A stretch of 64,000 nt of DNA from Pontibacter sp. G13 (GTDB taxonomy: Bacteria > Bacteroidota > Bacteroidia > J057): the NCBI RefSeq assembly GCF_031851795.1, contig NZ_CP134696.1:3058501-3122500 (forward strand). The letters are read 5' to 3'. The notes under the pieces were generated by a model. That model was given only the letters and a program-made list of their open reading frames with translations, made no database searches and was not told where the DNA came from. Of the stretch, positions 42,505-51,730 are shown in pieces; the stretch's first letter is position 1; each line of letters begins with the position of its first letter. Made by a program: the position numbers and the translations under genes.

Positions 42505-42882
42505 ATGGCTTTTCCCGGCAAACGCATCTTGATTGTAGAAGATGACGACATCAATTTGATGATCGCCCAGCATGTTCTGAAAAAGACCGGATACGTCATT
42601 GAAACTGCGGACAATGGCGAGACCGCAGTGGAAATCGTCAAGGATCGACCCTTTGATCTGATCTTGATGGATATCGAAATGCCCATCATGGGTGGACTCG
42701 AAGCCACCCCCCTAATCCGCGAACTCGAATATGGTCGAGCCGTGCCCATCATTGCCCTCACAGCCCACAGTCTACCCGAGAAGCTGGAACAATTCAAAGC
42801 AGCGGGTATCACAGACTATCTCACCAAACCCATCGACAAGGAAAAATTCGCCTCCATTGCAGATCGCTTCCTGAGCGTATAA
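42505..42882 (+). CDS. Single-domain response regulator
   Basis: A 125-residue receiver domain only. Acidic pocket EDDD (Asp13, Asp14), phosphorylation site Asp56 (LILMDIEMPIMGG), switch Thr in IIALTAHS and Lys in YLTKPIDKE. No output domain, so it acts by protein contacts or in a phosphorelay. It is of the type found beside hybrid kinases (a CheY-like or Spo0F-like role). Start at 42505 (MAFPGKRILIVEDD) is chosen over a longer frame at 42457. No kinase gene is adjacent. Confidence 0.93.
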   Translation: MAFPGKRILIVEDDDINLMIAQHVLKKTGYVIETADNGETAVEIVKDRPFDLILMDIEMPIMGGLEATPLIRELEYGRAVPIIALTAHSLPEKLEQFKAAGITDYLTKPIDKEKFASIADRFLSV

Positions 42883-43136
42883 TTTCTTTCGCAGCGAAGG
42901 GATACATGCATCTGTTTGGAGCGCTGGTCGTCTTTCTCACGACTTGATTCCGTACTTCTCAGTCCGCAGTACCTGCGCATTTCCTCAACACCTTTACCCA
43001 TTCCCACCAAGATTTGACACGGATGATCCGATGATCTATTTGTGCATATCTAGCGGTCTGGTTCTTGCGGCAAACAGGGAAGTGCAGCATATTGCACCGG
43101 AATTATCCAAAAGCCATAAAACCCATTCTCGTCAAG

Positions 43137-44285
43137 ATGAAGCATCTGTTACCCGTAATTCTCATCCTCCTCATGGCTGGCGCTGGCTGCAGGAGCACCC
43201 AGAAAGCCTTCCAACGGGGCAACTATGAGAAAGCCGTCTTCAATTCCATCGAGCGCCTCCGCCGTTCCCCCAACAATGTCAAATCTCGAGAGACGCTCCG
43301 AGAAGCATACCCTGCAATGGTGGATTACATCAACGATCGGGTCATCTCCGCCAAACAGAGTCCCGACCCGTTCAAGTGGGAATCCATCATGAGATACTAC
43401 CGCACCCTCAATCGCGCTTATGATGAGCTTCAACGTGCACCGGCTGCCTTGGAGGTTGTGTACGATCCTCGCAATTACGAAACTGAATATAACCAAGCCG
43501 TCTACAATGCAGCTGATGCACGGTATGCAGTAGCTCGCCAAGACCTGGATCGTGGCAAGGCTGGAGATCGCGAAAGCGCCAAAAATGCCTATCGGAATTT
43601 CGAACGCGCATTGGCGATTCGCCCGAATTTCAAGGATGCCATAGACCTCAAAGCTGAAGCGCTTGACTATGCCACCCTCATCATTCAGATCGAACCCATC
43701 CCGATGCATTCGCAGTCCCTCGCACTGACCAACGAGTTTTTCGAAAACCAGCTCTACGAATACATCGCCTCAGCCGGCTTCAACCAATTTATCCTGTTTG
43801 TCTCCGGCAAGGAGTCCGAGGTTGCTCGCCGAAACCCCGACCAAGTCATTCAAATGGTCTTTGACGAGTTCCAAGTGGGAGATGCCTTTGTCAAGGAGAC
43901 GGTATTCAACCGCAAAAAAGATAGTGTGGTTGTCGGCCAGGTAGAAGTGAACGACTCCCTGTATGATGCCTATGGAACGGTCGAGGCAGAAGTTCACAGC
44001 TTCACCAAAACCATCACCTCCGATGGCCTATTGGACCTCCGGATCATCGACAACCGCACTGGCGCCATCCTTTCTCAACGCAAATTCCCAGGCTCCTACG
44101 CATGGACCGATAGCTGGGGATACTACAAGGGAGACGACAAGGCACTCTCTGAGGAAGACGAGAAAATCTGCTCCAAAGACAAGGAGTCGCCCAATCCTGA
44201 CGCTCAATTCCTGTTCGTGGAATTCACCAAGCCCATCTTTACCCAAGTCACTTCCTTTGTGAAGGAATACTACCGGTCTTATTGA
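43137..44285 (+). CDS. Uncharacterised lipoprotein with TPR-like helices
   Basis: A 382-residue protein with a lipoprotein signal: MKHLLPVILILLMAGAGCRS (lipobox AGAGC, Cys 18). After it come helical, TPR-like segments (STQKAFQRGNYEKAVFNSIE, RLRRSPNNVKSRETLREAYP, SAKNAYRNFERALAIRPNFK) and then a beta-rich C-terminal domain (VEVNDSLYDAYGTVEAEVHS, LLDLRIIDNRTGAILSQRKF). It is probably anchored in the outer membrane. I recognise no named family for the C-terminal part. It is monocistronic, and repeat copy C lies behind it. Confidence 0.7.
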   Translation: MKHLLPVILILLMAGAGCRSTQKAFQRGNYEKAVFNSIERLRRSPNNVKSRETLREAYPAMVDYINDRVISAKQSPDPFKWESIMRYYRTLNRAYDELQRAPAALEVVYDPRNYETEYNQAVYNAADARYAVARQDLDRGKAGDRESAKNAYRNFERALAIRPNFKDAIDLKAEALDYATLIIQIEPIPMHSQSLALTNEFFENQLYEYIASAGFNQFILFVSGKESEVARRNPDQVIQMVFDEFQVGDAFVKETVFNRKKDSVVVGQVEVNDSLYDAYGTVEAEVHSFTKTITSDGLLDLRIIDNRTGAILSQRKFPGSYAWTDSWGYYKGDDKALSEEDEKICSKDKESPNPDAQFLFVEFTKPIFTQVTSFVKEYYRSY

Positions 44286-44443
44286 TCGAGATTGAGACAC
44301 CCACAAGATATATTCGGCGGAGAATTCCCACTCCGCCGATTTCTTTTAGCGAACCGATGATCCCCATTCATCCAATGCTTTCTTTCCAATCGGAGGCTGA
44401 ATTGAACTTGCCTACGGATCATGGGAACCAGAATCTGGAGGAT

Positions 44444-44661
44444 GATTTGGGCGTGCCCCCGCGTGTTCGGCCTTGGGTACCTTTCAGAAATTCGAGTCGC
44501 GGGGTCAGGCCCTTCCGGACTCGCCAGAGGCTCGGTCGGTGAAAACAAATCCCTACCGATCAACATATTAAACCTCATACAATTGACTCCTCCAGATGAA
44601 GTTTGCAACCCACCGACTGAATCCTTCAGGCCCTTCACGCCACACCAGCCAGCCGCACATC
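44444..44661 (+). repeat. Dispersed palindromic repeat, copy C
   Basis: Begins GATTTGGGCGTGCCCCCGCG and ends AGGCCCTTCACGCC, then GCCGCACATC. It has GGGGTCAGGCCCTTCCGGAC and GGCTCGGTCGGTG near the middle, and the pairing CACCGACTGAATCCTTCAGG 70 bases later. It lies between the lipoprotein gene and the hydrolase gene at 44755. Confidence 0.85.
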
Positions 44662-44754
44662 TACCAGAATTTTCCCAAAATTGAAACCAAAAATTGGAAG
44701 TCTCGTCCAGTATTTAGACATTTATCTAAATACCTAACCACATTTCAATTCGTC

Positions 44755-46182
44755 ATGAAATCAATCCTACCAATACTGACCTTGGCCATCTGTATGATGA
44801 TGGGCATTGGTTCCGCTCAAGCACAGACCTTCCCCACGGGCAGTTGGGGAGGAAAATTGGATCTAGGCTCGATGGAGCTTCGATTGATCCTGAATGTAAG
44901 CCAAGGAGAAGACGGCGTACTGCAAGGGACGCTCGATAGCCCAGACCAAGGAGCCAAAGGACTTCCTGTGGACAAGGTCTCGTTTGAGAACAATGTGCTC
45001 ACCTTCACAGCTATGGGTGGAGCAGCTACCTACGAGGGCACTTATGATGCCGCCCAGTCCCAAGTCTCCGGAACATTTTCACAAGCTGGCCAGCAATTTC
45101 CGCTGGTTCTGACTCCTGCGGGAGAGACTGGACCACCCAAGAGACCCCAGACTCCCCAACCGCCTTACGCCTATGGCATAGAGGAATTGGAAATCCCCAA
45201 CGAGGAAGCTGGAATTACGCTTACCGGAACCTTGACATACCCGCCCAATCGTGCCATCAAATCCGCGATTGTGCTCGTTTCCGGCTCTGGTCCACAAGAC
45301 CGCGATGAAACGATCATGGGGCACAAGCCCTTCGCCGTATTGGCCGATGCTTTCACAAAAGCTGGCTATGCAGTATTTCGATATGACGATCGAGGCGTGG
45401 GCGCTTCTACGGGCCAGTTTGCCACTGCTACCACCGAAGATTTTGCTTCGGATGCCCTCGCTGTCGTGAAATTCCTCCAAAAACGTGCTGATATCGATCC
45501 GGACAAGATCGTCGTCGCCGGACATAGTGAGGGAGGAGCCATAGCCACCATGCTGGCAGCCCACCACTCAGAAGTTGCAGGAGCCATCTTCATGGCTGGG
45601 CCTGGCGTCGCGATGGATGAGATCCTGATTCAGCAGGAGCGCGATCTTTTCGTTAAATCCGGATTCGAACCTGAACTCATGGACAGGTGGAAGCTCGTGA
45701 AGGAAAAGCTCTATAAAGCAGTCCTCAACTCCAATGATGAAGGAGAACTCGAGCAGATCATCTTGGCTCAGGCAGAAGATTGGCTGGCAGATATCACCCC
45801 CGAAGAGCGCCAAATGCTCGATGCCACTCCCGAGAAGCTCACTCAATCCATCCGCACCTTGAGTAGCCCTTGGATGCGATTTTTCCTCAGCTATGATCCC
45901 GCCAAGGATCTTCAGTCCATCAAATGCCCGGTCCTCGCCATCAATGGCAGCAAGGACATTCAAGTTGCTCCCAAGCAGAACCTTACCGCCATCCAGCAGA
46001 ATCTCGAAGCAGGCAAGTGCAAGGACATCACCGTTCAGGAACTCGAAGGTCTGAACCACCTCTTCCAAACCGCCGATACAGGCCTGCCGATTGAATACAA
46101 CCAGATCGAGGAGACCTTTGCGCCGTCCGCAATCGAAGTCATGATCGAGTGGCTGAAGCCCCGCTTCCCAGATTACCAATAA
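44755..46182 (+). CDS. Secreted alpha/beta hydrolase
   Basis: A 475-residue exported hydrolase. Signal peptide about 1-24 (SAQAQ). Residues about 27-125 form a beta-sandwich, common in the family (GTLDSPDQGAKGLPVDKVSF, VSGTFSQAGQQFPLVLTPAG); the alpha/beta hydrolase domain follows. The oxyanion region is IVLVSGSGPQDRDETIMGHK, the nucleophile Ser258 is in VVAGHSEGGAIATM, and Asp and His are likely in INGSKDIQVA and LEGLNHLFQT. A frame reaching to 44596 would take its first residues from repeat copy C, so the ATG at 44755 is the true start. Substrate is probably an ester or peptide; not defined. Confidence 0.9.
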   Translation: MKSILPILTLAICMMMGIGSAQAQTFPTGSWGGKLDLGSMELRLILNVSQGEDGVLQGTLDSPDQGAKGLPVDKVSFENNVLTFTAMGGAATYEGTYDAAQSQVSGTFSQAGQQFPLVLTPAGETGPPKRPQTPQPPYAYGIEELEIPNEEAGITLTGTLTYPPNRAIKSAIVLVSGSGPQDRDETIMGHKPFAVLADAFTKAGYAVFRYDDRGVGASTGQFATATTEDFASDALAVVKFLQKRADIDPDKIVVAGHSEGGAIATMLAAHHSEVAGAIFMAGPGVAMDEILIQQERDLFVKSGFEPELMDRWKLVKEKLYKAVLNSNDEGELEQIILAQAEDWLADITPEERQMLDATPEKLTQSIRTLSSPWMRFFLSYDPAKDLQSIKCPVLAINGSKDIQVAPKQNLTAIQQNLEAGKCKDITVQELEGLNHLFQTADTGLPIEYNQIEETFAPSAIEVMIEWLKPRFPDYQ

Positions 46183-46201
46183 TCATATCGACCTCAATCA
46201 C

Positions 46202-46235
46202 GCAAAAAGCCGCACGAAATCGAGCGGCTTTTTGC
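46202..46235 (+). terminator. Terminator of the hydrolase gene
   Basis: Perfect 12-bp stem GCAAAAAGCCGC / GCGGCTTTTTGC (46202-46213, 46224-46235), with A and T runs inside the arms. Confidence 0.8.
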
Positions 46236-46369
46236 ATGTTTTATCCGGAATTTCTGAATATTTCGGCATGAGTACTGGGAGAATCGGCACGATTGTTCTA
46301 TTTTTAACCCAAGACATTTGGCTCAACCTGCATACCGCTCTCATACATTGACCCTATTTTCTGAACTCT

Positions 46370-48193
46370 ATGGAGCTTGAACTGATAGACTGGCTATTCA
46401 TCGCCGGTTTTTTTGTCCTGTCATTGGTCATTGGGTTGGCCGTTTCCCGCAAATCCGGCGCCTCTTCCACCGAATATTTCCTCTCTGGTCGAAACATGCC
46501 TTGGTGGCTCTTGGGCATCTCAATGGTCGCCACCACCTTTTCCGCCGATACCCCCAACTTGGTAGCCAACATCGTGAGATCCACCGGGGTCTTCGGCAAC
46601 TGGGTATGGTGGGCATCTCTCCTCACAGGTATGCTGACGGTTTTTGTCTATGCCAAACTGTGGCGTAGATCAGGCGTTGTCACTGATGTCGAATTCTACG
46701 AAATGCGTTACTCAGGCCGTCCAGCGGCTTTTTTGCGCGGGTTTCGGGCGCTATATCTAGGCGTATTCTTCAATGTCATGATCATGGCCAATGTCTCACT
46801 CGCCGCCATCAAGATCGGGAGCGTGATGTTGGGATTGGCCCCTTGGGAAACGCTATTGATTGCCTCCACGGTAACCGTGATTTATTCTTCATTGGGGGGG
46901 CTTCGCGGAGTCATGATTACGGACTTTGTCCAATTCTTCATCGCCATTGTCGGCTCATTCGCAGCTGCCTACTATCTGCTGGACCTTCCCCAAGTCGGCG
47001 GGCTGGACGGCTTACTTTCTCACCCATCCTTGGAAGGAAAACTTTCCGTTTTACCTGATTTTGCCCAAACAGAATGGACGGATCTCTTGCCGATGTTTGT
47101 CGTGCCATTGCTCGTACAATGGTGGGCAGCTTGGTATCCGGGCGCAGAACCCGGTGGGGGTGGATATGTTGTCCAGCGCGTCCTCTCAGCCAAAAACGAG
47201 AAGCACGCGATGGGGGCTACATTGCTGTTCAACGCTGCCCACTACGCCCTGAGACCTTGGCCTTGGATTTTGGTGGGGCTTGCCTCCATGATCGTTTTCC
47301 CCAATCTAGACTCCATCCAAGCGGCTTTCCCGAATGTGGAAGCTCATCTGATTGGAGATGACCTCGCCTATCCTGCCATGCTGACCTACCTGCCTTCCGG
47401 ACTGCTTGGCCTAGTCGTGGCATCCTTGATTGCGGCATTTATGTCGACCATTTCCACTCAGCTCAACTGGGGTTCATCATACATTGTCAACGATTTCTAC
47501 AAGCGATTTATCAAGCCAGAAGCTTCCGAAAAGGAATTGGTAATGGTGGGTAGGCTTACGACAGTTGGCTTGATGGTGCTTTCTGCACTGATGGCCTTGG
47601 CGCTAGAAGATGCCTTGGGAGCCTTCCAAATCCTCATGCAGATTGGTGCCGGAACAGGCCTGATCTACCTGCTGCGCTGGTTCTGGTGGCGCATCAATGC
47701 CATGACCGAAATCGTCGGGATGGTCGCTTCATTTGTCATGGCCCTGCTTCTGGAGATTGTACTTCCACAATGGTTCGGTGTGAAGTTCGAAGCGCATGTC
47801 AGCATGCTGATCGGCGTAGGGGTAACTACCGCGTGCTGGTTGGCGGCAACCTTCATGACTGAGCCGACAGATGAAGTCACCTTGCGCAACTTTGTCCGCA
47901 TCATTCAACCGGGCGGAAATGGCTGGAACCCCATCGACCAAGCTGCTGAAGCCGATGGAGAGATCCTGAGACCAGATCGCAAGCAAGGACAATTGAACCT
48001 CGAAATTCTCTGCATGGTGATTGGCACTCTGACCATCTATTCAGCCTTGTTTGCCGCAGGATTCTGGATTTATGGAGACTACACCTTCGGAGGAATTCTG
48101 ACGGTAGTAGCTGCCATTGGTACCTTTGTACTTTTCAAAGTCTGGGGGAGACTTCAGGCGCGCGATGAAAACGAAGTGAAGGAAACCGCATAA
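46370..48193 (+). CDS. Sodium:solute symporter (SSS/SLC5 family)
   Basis: A 607-residue membrane transporter with about 13 hydrophobic segments. SSS landmarks are SSTEYFLSGRNMPWWLLGIS, MVATTFSADTPNLVANIV, YLPSGLLGLVVASLIAAFMS and TISTQLNWGSSYIVNDFYKR, the last holding the Na+-site region. It takes up a solute with sodium. The C-terminal part carries an extra helix and a hydrophilic tail. The substrate could be a sugar, proline, or another small molecule. Its convergent neighbour is a creatininase-family amidohydrolase, but they are not co-transcribed. Confidence 0.9.
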   Translation: MELELIDWLFIAGFFVLSLVIGLAVSRKSGASSTEYFLSGRNMPWWLLGISMVATTFSADTPNLVANIVRSTGVFGNWVWWASLLTGMLTVFVYAKLWRRSGVVTDVEFYEMRYSGRPAAFLRGFRALYLGVFFNVMIMANVSLAAIKIGSVMLGLAPWETLLIASTVTVIYSSLGGLRGVMITDFVQFFIAIVGSFAAAYYLLDLPQVGGLDGLLSHPSLEGKLSVLPDFAQTEWTDLLPMFVVPLLVQWWAAWYPGAEPGGGGYVVQRVLSAKNEKHAMGATLLFNAAHYALRPWPWILVGLASMIVFPNLDSIQAAFPNVEAHLIGDDLAYPAMLTYLPSGLLGLVVASLIAAFMSTISTQLNWGSSYIVNDFYKRFIKPEASEKELVMVGRLTTVGLMVLSALMALALEDALGAFQILMQIGAGTGLIYLLRWFWWRINAMTEIVGMVASFVMALLLEIVLPQWFGVKFEAHVSMLIGVGVTTACWLAATFMTEPTDEVTLRNFVRIIQPGGNGWNPIDQAAEADGEILRPDRKQGQLNLEILCMVIGTLTIYSALFAAGFWIYGDYTFGGILTVVAAIGTFVLFKVWGRLQARDENEVKETA

Positions 48194-48219
48194 ACATCGA
48201 CTCACAACAGTCTTCAATT

Positions 48220-48256
48220 AAAAACGGGAATGGACCTCTGATCCATTCCCGTTTTT
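48220..48256. terminator. Terminator between symporter and creatininase genes
   Basis: Perfect 15-bp stem AAAAACGGGAATGGA / TCCATTCCCGTTTTT (48220-48234, 48242-48256). It can serve both convergent genes. Confidence 0.85.
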
Positions 48257-48277
48257 CTATGCCATACCATCTCAAGG

Positions 48278-49045
48278 CTACGGTCGATCATCTTGCCAGA
48301 TTTCCTGAGTCTGGGCCAAATCCACGAGAAAGTTCGCAATCTCCAAAGCAGAAGCTTCCAAATAGGCCTTTCCTTTTTCCGCAGTCGCAGCAGCAGGATT
48401 CCCTACGCCAGTATCGGCGGTCACTTTGCTCCACGCTCGTTGAGCGATAGCCCACCCTTCTCGAAATGCCTTGATCGAATAGGACTTCGCGTATCCATCC
48501 CCAGCCTCCGAAAGCGGAAGCACTAATTCCGGCCGGATATGCATCATCGTACTGGTTTCCATTTCCCCAGCATGATCCCCCGGTTCATCAAAGTACGCAT
48601 GCCAATCCTGTGCCTGAAACCAATTGATGGCACATACAAAGAGCTCAGGAAAATGGTAAGATAACTCCCGGATGATATTCTTGAAATGATTGCCCCCGTG
48701 CCCATTCATCATGACAAGCTTTTTGATGCCTGCCCGCTGGACCACATCGGCAAGATCCTTGGCGATGGCCAATTGCGTGGATGGATTCACATTGAGGCAT
48801 AGGTCGATGTCGAGCTGCCCGGTATTGATTCCGAAAGGAACATTGGGGAGGACAATCACCTTGGCGCCATGTGCCCATGCTTTTGCAGCGGCGAGATCGA
48901 TGACATGTTCATTCTGGTAATTGTCGGTTCCATAGGGGAGGTGATAATTGTGGGCTTCGGTTGCCCCCCAAGGAAGCACAGCGACCTCATATTGAGTCTC
49001 GCGAACAGCTTGCCAATTGGTTTCGGAGAGGAGATAGGGTTTCAT
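48278..49045 (-). CDS. Creatininase family amidohydrolase
   Basis: A 255-residue metal-dependent amidohydrolase of the creatininase superfamily. Metal-binding motifs are VLPWGATEAHNYHLPYGTDN (Glu, His, Asp), MMNGHGGNHFKN and EPGDHAGEMETSTMM. The family opens cyclic amides such as creatinine, or works in riboflavin/F420 and mycofactocin pathways. The ATG at 49045 (MKPYLLSETNW) is chosen; a frame starting at 49114 adds residues with no family match. It faces the SSS symporter at its end, and the TonB receptor lies upstream on the same strand, with a terminator between. Confidence 0.9.
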   Translation of the reverse strand: MKPYLLSETNWQAVRETQYEVAVLPWGATEAHNYHLPYGTDNYQNEHVIDLAAAKAWAHGAKVIVLPNVPFGINTGQLDIDLCLNVNPSTQLAIAKDLADVVQRAGIKKLVMMNGHGGNHFKNIIRELSYHFPELFVCAINWFQAQDWHAYFDEPGDHAGEMETSTMMHIRPELVLPLSEAGDGYAKSYSIKAFREGWAIAQRAWSKVTADTGVGNPAAATAEKGKAYLEASALEIANFLVDLAQTQEIWQDDRP

Positions 49046-49074
49046 GCGAGTGAATGGTTTGAGCACAAGGTCAC

Positions 49075-49107
49075 AAAAAAAGCGGATTTGCCATTGGACA
49101 AATCCGC
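49075..49107 (-). terminator. Terminator of the TonB receptor gene
   Basis: Perfect 9-bp stem GCGGATTTG / CAAATCCGC preceded on the plus strand by seven A, so it works on the minus strand. It overlaps the region just before the creatininase start. Confidence 0.8.
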
Positions 49108-49207
49108 ACACCAAAGATTAATTATGCTCGTAGTGCCTTTGTTGCTGAGTCTAAATTGGAGTTTACGTAATCTGGTAAATTTCCAGAAAACTCCCAACTC
49201 CAAGGGA

Positions 49208-51571
49208 TTAGAATTTGATCGTAGCGGCCAAACTTGGCAGTACTGGCAGCTGATACAAGGTTTCCTTGGTAACTCGATCAAAATAGAAAATATTGTTGCG
49301 ATCGTAGGCATTCACCACATTGGCACTCACCTCCACCAACATCGCATTTTTGATCAACCAGCGACGCTTGGCACTCAAGTCCAATCGGTGATAATAGGGC
49401 AATCTTCCCTGATTGAGATCCTCGCTGAGGAAGATTCCCAATTGGCCATTCTGGGTAGCCAGATCGGTTTCTGCACCTTCGAAGCCCAATTGCAGCGATT
49501 CGTAGTACCCTTGGGTCTGAGTGAATGGGAAACCTGAACCCAAGTTCCAACGCAAGGAGAACTCCCACTTTGGCTCATTGAACTTAGGTTTCACCTGCTC
49601 GTCTCCTCGCTTCTGCAACCCGAAACTTCCCGTACGATAGGATGCCACCACATTGACATTGTGACGACGGTCAAACGAGGTCGGATAGGTCACTGGTTCT
49701 TCAGAATCGAGTCGGTAAGTACGATCTGATTTAGCCAACCCATAAGTCACGAAGAAATAGGTGTTGCGCTTCTGATACTTCAGCGTCACATCTACCCCCT
49801 TTGCAAGTCCCGTCTCTGTGATGTACTGCGGTTCTTCCGGGAAGATGCGATCACGGTTGATGTTGGTCAACTGGGTGAAATCTTTGAGCCAGACTTCGGC
49901 TTGGGTGGAGAGATTCTCTACAATCTCAAATTCAGCCCCCGCCAACAAGTGGAAGGCTGTCTGCAGGGTGTGGCTTTTCACTCGATAGTCCAGATCTTCG
50001 GGAGCAGAGAGGAATCCTTGGAAGAAATTCACTACGTCTCGGTCTGAAGTCGCAGACAGCAAGTTCTGGCTATACAATCCTGTACCAAAGCTCAGGCTGA
50101 CGCGAGGCAAGTTCAACTTTGCCCGCAAACGAGGCTCAGCAAGGAGTTTCTGCTGGTTGTTGTAGAAATGGAATCGGATACTCGGCTCGATTACCGCCCA
50201 GTCCTTGAAGCGTCCATCTCCCTGATCTTTACGAATCACCTTTTTGTAGACAGCCGCCAAAGCCGCTTCGGTGTTGGAAGCCGCATCGTCTGTGCGATAT
50301 CCATATTCATTGGTGAAGGAGTAATCCGTGGAGAATCCGGACACATTCACCGAAAAATCAAACTGGTCAACAGAGTTAAAGGTGTAGCCCACTTTCAAGG
50401 TACCGTTGAAGCCCGCGATATCTGAGGTCCGTGGGAATCCTCGTTCCGTCAATTCTGTGTGGTAATTCGAATAGGCGAATACCCCAGTAATAACCGCCCC
50501 ATCGCCGGAAGGCAGGATCTGGAAATTCAATCCCCCTCCTACTGCATCCCAGGCGGTATTGGCTGCGAATTCGTAGTTGGCTTGGTCGGTCTGACGGAAA
50601 CCAAATACGCTGGCGAAGTTGATACCATCAGAAAGGCTGAGCTTTCCATACAAGTCCAGGAAATTGTAGGGAATACCGACCGTATCGCTGACGTAGCCAT
50701 ACAGAGAAGTGGATGTCTCGTCGATATACAAATTCCTAGCTGAAAGCAGGTAGGAGAATCCCGCACCTGTTTTTTGGCTACCACCAAGTGGACCTTCCAC
50801 CATCGCGCCAGCCATAAATGGCGACACATTGAATTTGCCCTTGAATTCCTTCAAAGAACCATTTCGGGACTTGATATCAATGACAGAAGAAACTCTTCCT
50901 CCATAGTCCGCAGGGAAAGCGGCGGAATACACGTCCACAGTCCGGATGTAGTCTGGATCAAATACACTGAACAATCCAATTGAGTGGAATGGACTGTAAA
51001 TGATCATATTGTCCAAAAGCACCATGTTCTGGATAGGCGTACCACCACGAATGAATAGCTGACCGCCTTGGTCTCCCGAGAATACAATCCCCGGCTGTAC
51101 CGTCAACACATTCACCAAGTCAGGGTTACCGAGACTCGGCATGAGGTTGATTTCCTGAGGCGTAATTTCTGTCACCCCGATCTCCACCTCGGTGGTATTG
51201 ATCTCACCGGTACTATTTCCCACAATCTCTACCGCATCGGTGTAGATCGTTTGCTCCTTGAGGACAAATCCTTCGGTAGTGGTTTGATCGCGCTCGACCT
51301 GAACCTCGGTACGGAGCGTATCATAGCCATAGTAGAATACCATGACATCATAGATCCCAACTGGGACCTTGTTGACCGAATAGATTCCGTTGTCATCGGA
51401 GTAGGAACCCATCTTGATTTCGGGCATAAATACCGTAGCACCTACCAGCGGCTCACCGTCTTCATTGACGATTTTTCCACGGAGCTGTCCCACCTGCGCG
51501 GTGATCGGAGCAATTCCGAGAAATAAAAAGCCCAGCAATAGGCATATATGAACGTGTAACGATTTTTTCAT
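49208..51571 (-). CDS. TonB-dependent receptor with carboxypeptidase-regulatory-like domain
   Basis: A 787-residue outer-membrane receptor. Signal peptide about 1-26 (APITAQ); carboxypeptidase-regulatory-like domain about 30-110 (GQLRGKIVNEDGEPLVGATV, MVFYYGYDTLRTEVQVERDQ); plug domain about 120-250 (INLMPSLGNPDLVNVLTVQP, GIVFSGDQGGQLFIRGGTPI); the remainder is a 22-strand barrel with a C-terminal strand ending in IKF. No SusD partner gene is next to it, so it is not a simple SusCD unit and more like a siderophore or small-molecule receptor. Start at 51571 (MKKSLHVHI) is chosen over the longer frame at 51607. Energy comes from TonB-ExbBD. Ligand unknown. Confidence 0.93.
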   Translation of the reverse strand: MKKSLHVHICLLLGFLFLGIAPITAQVGQLRGKIVNEDGEPLVGATVFMPEIKMGSYSDDNGIYSVNKVPVGIYDVMVFYYGYDTLRTEVQVERDQTTTEGFVLKEQTIYTDAVEIVGNSTGEINTTEVEIGVTEITPQEINLMPSLGNPDLVNVLTVQPGIVFSGDQGGQLFIRGGTPIQNMVLLDNMIIYSPFHSIGLFSVFDPDYIRTVDVYSAAFPADYGGRVSSVIDIKSRNGSLKEFKGKFNVSPFMAGAMVEGPLGGSQKTGAGFSYLLSARNLYIDETSTSLYGYVSDTVGIPYNFLDLYGKLSLSDGINFASVFGFRQTDQANYEFAANTAWDAVGGGLNFQILPSGDGAVITGVFAYSNYHTELTERGFPRTSDIAGFNGTLKVGYTFNSVDQFDFSVNVSGFSTDYSFTNEYGYRTDDAASNTEAALAAVYKKVIRKDQGDGRFKDWAVIEPSIRFHFYNNQQKLLAEPRLRAKLNLPRVSLSFGTGLYSQNLLSATSDRDVVNFFQGFLSAPEDLDYRVKSHTLQTAFHLLAGAEFEIVENLSTQAEVWLKDFTQLTNINRDRIFPEEPQYITETGLAKGVDVTLKYQKRNTYFFVTYGLAKSDRTYRLDSEEPVTYPTSFDRRHNVNVVASYRTGSFGLQKRGDEQVKPKFNEPKWEFSLRWNLGSGFPFTQTQGYYESLQLGFEGAETDLATQNGQLGIFLSEDLNQGRLPYYHRLDLSAKRRWLIKNAMLVEVSANVVNAYDRNNIFYFDRVTKETLYQLPVLPSLAATIKF

Positions 51572-51730
51572 AGGGTAAGAATGGACTACAGGGCTCGAAA
51601 ATACCATCTACCAACTGTTCAAACAATGGACAAAAAATGTGGCCAATTACCGAATTACTCGAATTCCCCATTAACGAGAGAAATTCGAGCAATTTTGACC
51701 GCGAAATTGAGGGAATCAAGCAGGATTATC

